Source of the DNA: Gemmatimonadaceae bacterium
Lineage (GTDB): Bacteria > Gemmatimonadota > Gemmatimonadetes > Gemmatimonadales > Gemmatimonadaceae
NCBI GenBank assembly: GCA_025451425.1
Contig: JANWKK010000122.1
Coordinates: forward strand, 1 to 9,271
Reading direction: 5' to 3'
Length of the DNA: 9,271 nucleotides
Below the pieces are notes generated by a model. The model saw only the letters and a program-made list of their open reading frames with translations. It did not search any database and was not told the origin of the DNA. Both the position numbers and the translations under genes were made by a program. Of this stretch, positions 6,991 to 9,271 are shown piece after piece (positions within the stretch are counted from its first letter, which is position 1; each line of letters opens with the position of its first letter).

Positions 6991-7860
6991 ATGACGAACG
7001 CGTTCGTCGACGCAAGCGTGTTCGAGACGCCGAATGTGTGGATCGGCACCTTTCGTTGTCCCCTTGGCTATCCGTTCTTTCGCGATACCGGTCCCATTGA
7101 ACGATGCCTGGTGGTTTTCCCTCGCACCGCCGTATGGATTCGTCACGAAGGACGGCCGGCATTCTTGGCCGACCCTTCAGTCACGACTATTTACAACACG
7201 GCGCAGCGTTACGAGCGCTTCCCGGAATCGCCGGCTGGGGATCGCTGCGATTGGTTCGGCGTATCCGACGATCTCGCCCGCGAGATAGTGGCTGAGTTCG
7301 ACGCGCGCGCGGCACACTCCGAACATCCATTCCGCTTCGAGCGGGCTGCCACTCCCACGCCGCTCTACCTGCGACAGCGCGCCATGCTCCGTCGTGCAGT
7401 CACCGGTGTTCTCGATCAGCTCGAGGGGGAGGAAGAGGTGATAAAGATCGTGATCTCGGTGATCGGCCTCGCGTATCGCACCGCCGCGCGCCTAACGCCA
7501 CCAACGCCGGCGGCGGCGCGCCATCACGACCTCGTCGAGGCGGCACGCACGGAGCTGCTGCGCTCTGTTCGCTCCAATACGTCCGTATCCGACATCGCAC
7601 GAGCGATCGGGACGTCACCGTATCACCTGTGCCGAGTGTTCAGCGCTTGCACGGGACGCACACTTCATCAGCATCGCACCGAGCTTCGACTTCGGCTGGC
7701 GCTCGAGCAATTGGAAGATCCGGCCGCCAGAACCAACCTATCGGCGATCGCGCACGATCTCGGCTTCTCTAGTCACTCCCACTTCGTGCGAGTAATGCGG
7801 AGGCATACGGGCGTGACGCCGAGCGGGGTTCGGGCCTGTTTGTCGATTGCTCCATCCTGA
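6991..7860 (+). CDS. AraC-family transcriptional regulator
   Basis: From ATG 6991 the protein has 289 residues. The C-terminal third carries the AraC double helix-turn-helix: helix pair one in TSVSDIARAIGTSPYHLCRVF (about 197-217), and helix pair two in NLSAIAHDLGFSSHSHFVRV (249-268) followed by MRRHTGVTPSGVR (269-281), the classic C-terminal AraC signature. The N-terminal part (about 1-130) holds a beta-rich region (TFRCPLGYPFFRDTGPIERCLVVFPRTAVWIRH) consistent with a cupin-like sensing domain, but no ligand can be inferred. Start choice: an in-frame ATG at 6955 would add 12 residues with untypical codons. The 6991 ATG begins typical codon use, although GGAG directly abuts it, which is too close for an ideal ribosome site. 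The divergent exported protein gene on the left is the likeliest target, possibly together with its own gene. The 3' end overlaps the opposing hydrolase gene by 92 bases. Confidence 0.88.
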   Translation: MTNAFVDASVFETPNVWIGTFRCPLGYPFFRDTGPIERCLVVFPRTAVWIRHEGRPAFLADPSVTTIYNTAQRYERFPESPAGDRCDWFGVSDDLAREIVAEFDARAAHSEHPFRFERAATPTPLYLRQRAMLRRAVTGVLDQLEGEEEVIKIVISVIGLAYRTAARLTPPTPAAARHHDLVEAARTELLRSVRSNTSVSDIARAIGTSPYHLCRVFSACTGRTLHQHRTELRLRLALEQLEDPAARTNLSAIAHDLGFSSHSHFVRVMRRHTGVTPSGVRACLSIAPS

Positions 7861-9265
7861 GGCAGACGGTTGGCATGCCTTCGAACGTCGCATTGATCAG
7901 AACGTATAGCGCGGCCTCGCGCGGGCATGCTGATACGGAAACGTGCGAGCCAGTCGGGACGACGACGACGCGAGCCAGCGGCAATGAGCGAGCGATTCGC
8001 TCGGAGAACTCAGGGGGCGTGACCGGATCGAAGTAGCCGGCGATGAGCAATGCCGGAACTCGCACCGCGACTGGCGTGCGAAAATCGCGCCGGATCGTGC
8101 CGCGCGGCCAGAGGCTGCAGGCGTTGCGGTACTCATCGATCAGGTAGCGACCAAGGAATGTGTTGGCTGTCGCCGACTCGGCGGTCGCGTCGCTCACGAA
8201 CGGAACGTCTTCCGCGCACAAGACCGAGAAATGCAGCCCGTCGGAAAAATCGTGAGTGAAATTGAATGCGCGCGCCCAATAGACTTGCGCGAATTCGTGA
8301 ACGTCGCCCGTCGACGCAGCGCGGCCGATGAGATCCGGGAGTGTGACGGGCGCGTTGACGCTATAGAGAATCCCACGGACAGCGTACGCGAAGTCGCCTC
8401 TGCTCATCTTCACCTGCACGGGAACGCCGCTCGAGGATGTGACCGTCGTCCCCACAGCGCCTGCGTCGAACCGGTGGAGCAGCGCACGAAACTCCTCCGC
8501 GAGTGCGGGGTGCGAGGCGTGGCAGGCGGTGTCGTTGACGCACGCGGCAAAGACGCGATCGAGGGACTGTTGCGCGCTCGCGGCATAAGTTACCGGCAGC
8601 GCATTGTCGAATGGCACCGTGCCATCGATGACGACCGCTTTGACGCGACTGGGATACAAGCGCATGTACTCCTGCGCGAGCCGCGTCCCATACGAAGCGC
8701 CATAGAGCGACAGCTTGTCGTAGCCGAGCAGCGCGCGCACCGCTTCCACGTCTCGAGCGGCGGCGGTGGTCGTGTACTGAGTGAGATCGGCGTCAGCTTC
8801 GAGTCTCGCGCGGCACCGTCGGACCATGGCGGGATCGAACACGTGGCCGAACGCCGCCGCGGGATCGGACGCCACTCTGCTGTCGCATGCCAGCGGATGT
8901 GACTGCCCTGTGCCGCGTTGCTCAACGAGAAGAAGGTCCATCGTCGCAAGAACCGGCCGGCTCCAGCCAACGGCGCTCATCGCCTGAAGGCTGCTCTGCC
9001 CGGGGCCGCCCGCGAACATCACGAGTGCATCGTTCGGCCGCCGCCGCTGCGCGCGCAGCACGACATAATGAATGTCGATCGTCCGGCCTTGTCGCGTTGC
9101 CAGATTCTCGAACACCGTGAGCACGCCGCACTCTCCCGCGCTGGCGCCGCGTCCCAGGCCCACGGTGCATGGCGTGAGACGCACGCGCGCGGTGGGCAGC
9201 TGCCCCGCTGCGCGGTTCAGTGCCGCCGCGGCGAGCAGCAGGGCGGACGCGAAGGCGTTAGGCAC
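7769..9265 (-). CDS. Exported alpha/beta hydrolase, peptidase S33 / TAP-like family
   Basis: As read from GTG 9265 the protein has 498 residues. The alpha/beta-hydrolase catalytic set is complete: nucleophile S191 in GASYG (189-193), acid D413 in AGYFDPVTPP, and H441 in PTGSH. The oxyanion loop FAGGPGQSS (84-92) and the DLLLVEQRGTGQS strand (110-122) are typical of proline-iminopeptidase and tricorn-interacting-factor relatives. The part after about residue 370 fits the TAP-like C-terminal domain, ending near PTVCL (465-469). Such enzymes release N-terminal residues from short peptides or hydrolyse esters; the substrate is not decidable here. ASALLLAAAALNRAAGQ is a signal-peptide core but has no basic residues before it. 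The frame is open to the window edge at 9271, so the true start may lie outside. The last roughly 30 residues (from about 470) go beyond the expected domain end and run antisense into the AraC gene. This looks like a tail added by loss of an earlier stop. Confidence 0.88.
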   Translation of the reverse strand: MPNAFASALLLAAAALNRAAGQLPTARVRLTPCTVGLGRGASAGECGVLTVFENLATRQGRTIDIHYVVLRAQRRRPNDALVMFAGGPGQSSLQAMSAVGWSRPVLATMDLLLVEQRGTGQSHPLACDSRVASDPAAAFGHVFDPAMVRRCRARLEADADLTQYTTTAAARDVEAVRALLGYDKLSLYGASYGTRLAQEYMRLYPSRVKAVVIDGTVPFDNALPVTYAASAQQSLDRVFAACVNDTACHASHPALAEEFRALLHRFDAGAVGTTVTSSSGVPVQVKMSRGDFAYAVRGILYSVNAPVTLPDLIGRAASTGDVHEFAQVYWARAFNFTHDFSDGLHFSVLCAEDVPFVSDATAESATANTFLGRYLIDEYRNACSLWPRGTIRRDFRTPVAVRVPALLIAGYFDPVTPPEFSERIARSLPLARVVVVPTGSHVSVSACPREAALYVLINATFEGMPTVCLRMEQSTNRPEPRSASRPYASALLARSGSD

Positions 9266-9271
9266 TAGTCC

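Larger units (their letters stand above)
829..9263. repeat. Dispersed short motif CGTTAGGC / GCCTAACG
   Basis: The heptamer CGTTAGG or its complement occurs eight times. Read on the + strand it is CGTTAGG at 829-835, 1871-1877, 3915-3921, 5809-5815, 6112-6118 and 9256-9262, and CCTAACG at 4942-4948 and 7491-7497. Six copies carry the extra base giving the octamer CGTTAGGC (829, 5809, 6112, 9256) or GCCTAACG (4941, 7490). All copies lie inside genes, in different reading frames (Pro-Asn, Leu-Thr and Leu-Gly dipeptides), which argues for a DNA-level signal. Seven of the eight show CCTAACG on the coding strand. What it does is unknown. Confidence 0.55.

Noticed and set aside
6911..7162. Extension of the DUF4440 protein frame upstream to 7162
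   Set aside because: It is antisense to the AraC gene and arginine/serine-rich, whereas a clear signal peptide begins at 6910.
8231..8902. Open frame on the plus strand, 223 residues, antisense to the S33-type hydrolase
   Set aside because: The hydrolase carries a complete catalytic triad in the other strand; this frame has no motif and an arginine-rich composition.

Overview
The window is high-GC bacterial DNA. The SusD-type outer-membrane lipoprotein, the CBM9-like/DUF5916 protein and the DUF2723 membrane protein, combined with high GC, fit best with Gemmatimonadota; an acidobacterium or a high-GC Bacteroidota relative remains possible. The taxon is an inference from gene families, because no rRNA or other marker is present. 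I see no tRNA, rRNA, CRISPR array, insertion sequence or phage gene. No gene-free stretch is longer than about 240 bases.

Layout from left to right: (1) the C-terminal end of a SusD/RagB family protein (+, 1-288), cut by the window edge. (2) A 124-base convergent spacer with a 10-bp perfect hairpin. (3) A large secreted or outer-membrane protein with a CBM9-like domain and DUF5916 (-, 413-2746). (4) A 138-base divergent spacer with a 14-bp perfect palindrome. (5) A small 80-residue coiled-coil protein of unknown function (+, 2885-3127). (6) A multipass DUF2723 (GT-C-like) membrane protein (-, 3207 to about 5288). (7) A spacer of about 240 bases, with a 13-bp perfect hairpin that straddles the stop of the next gene. 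(8) An exported three-part protein: helical repeat region, lipocalin-like domain and NTF2/DUF4440 domain (-, 5528-6910). (9) A divergent AraC-family regulator (+, 6991-7860, or from 6955). (10) An exported S33/TAP-type alpha/beta hydrolase (-, 7769-9265, possibly running off the right edge), whose C-terminal tail overlaps the regulator gene tail to tail.

This is not one operon. Almost every junction is divergent or convergent, so the genes look like separately transcribed units with an envelope theme: outer-membrane uptake, a cell-surface barrel, a membrane glycosyltransferase-like protein and periplasmic hydrolysis. The one pair that suggests direct regulation is the AraC-type gene and the divergent exported DUF4440 protein.

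No obvious new enzymatic system is visible. The strongest unexplained signal is an over-represented heptamer, CGTTAGG/CCTAACG (8 copies, 6 of them the octamer CGTTAGGC/GCCTAACG). It lies inside genes, in more than one reading frame and on both strands, so it looks like a DNA-level motif rather than a protein-level one.
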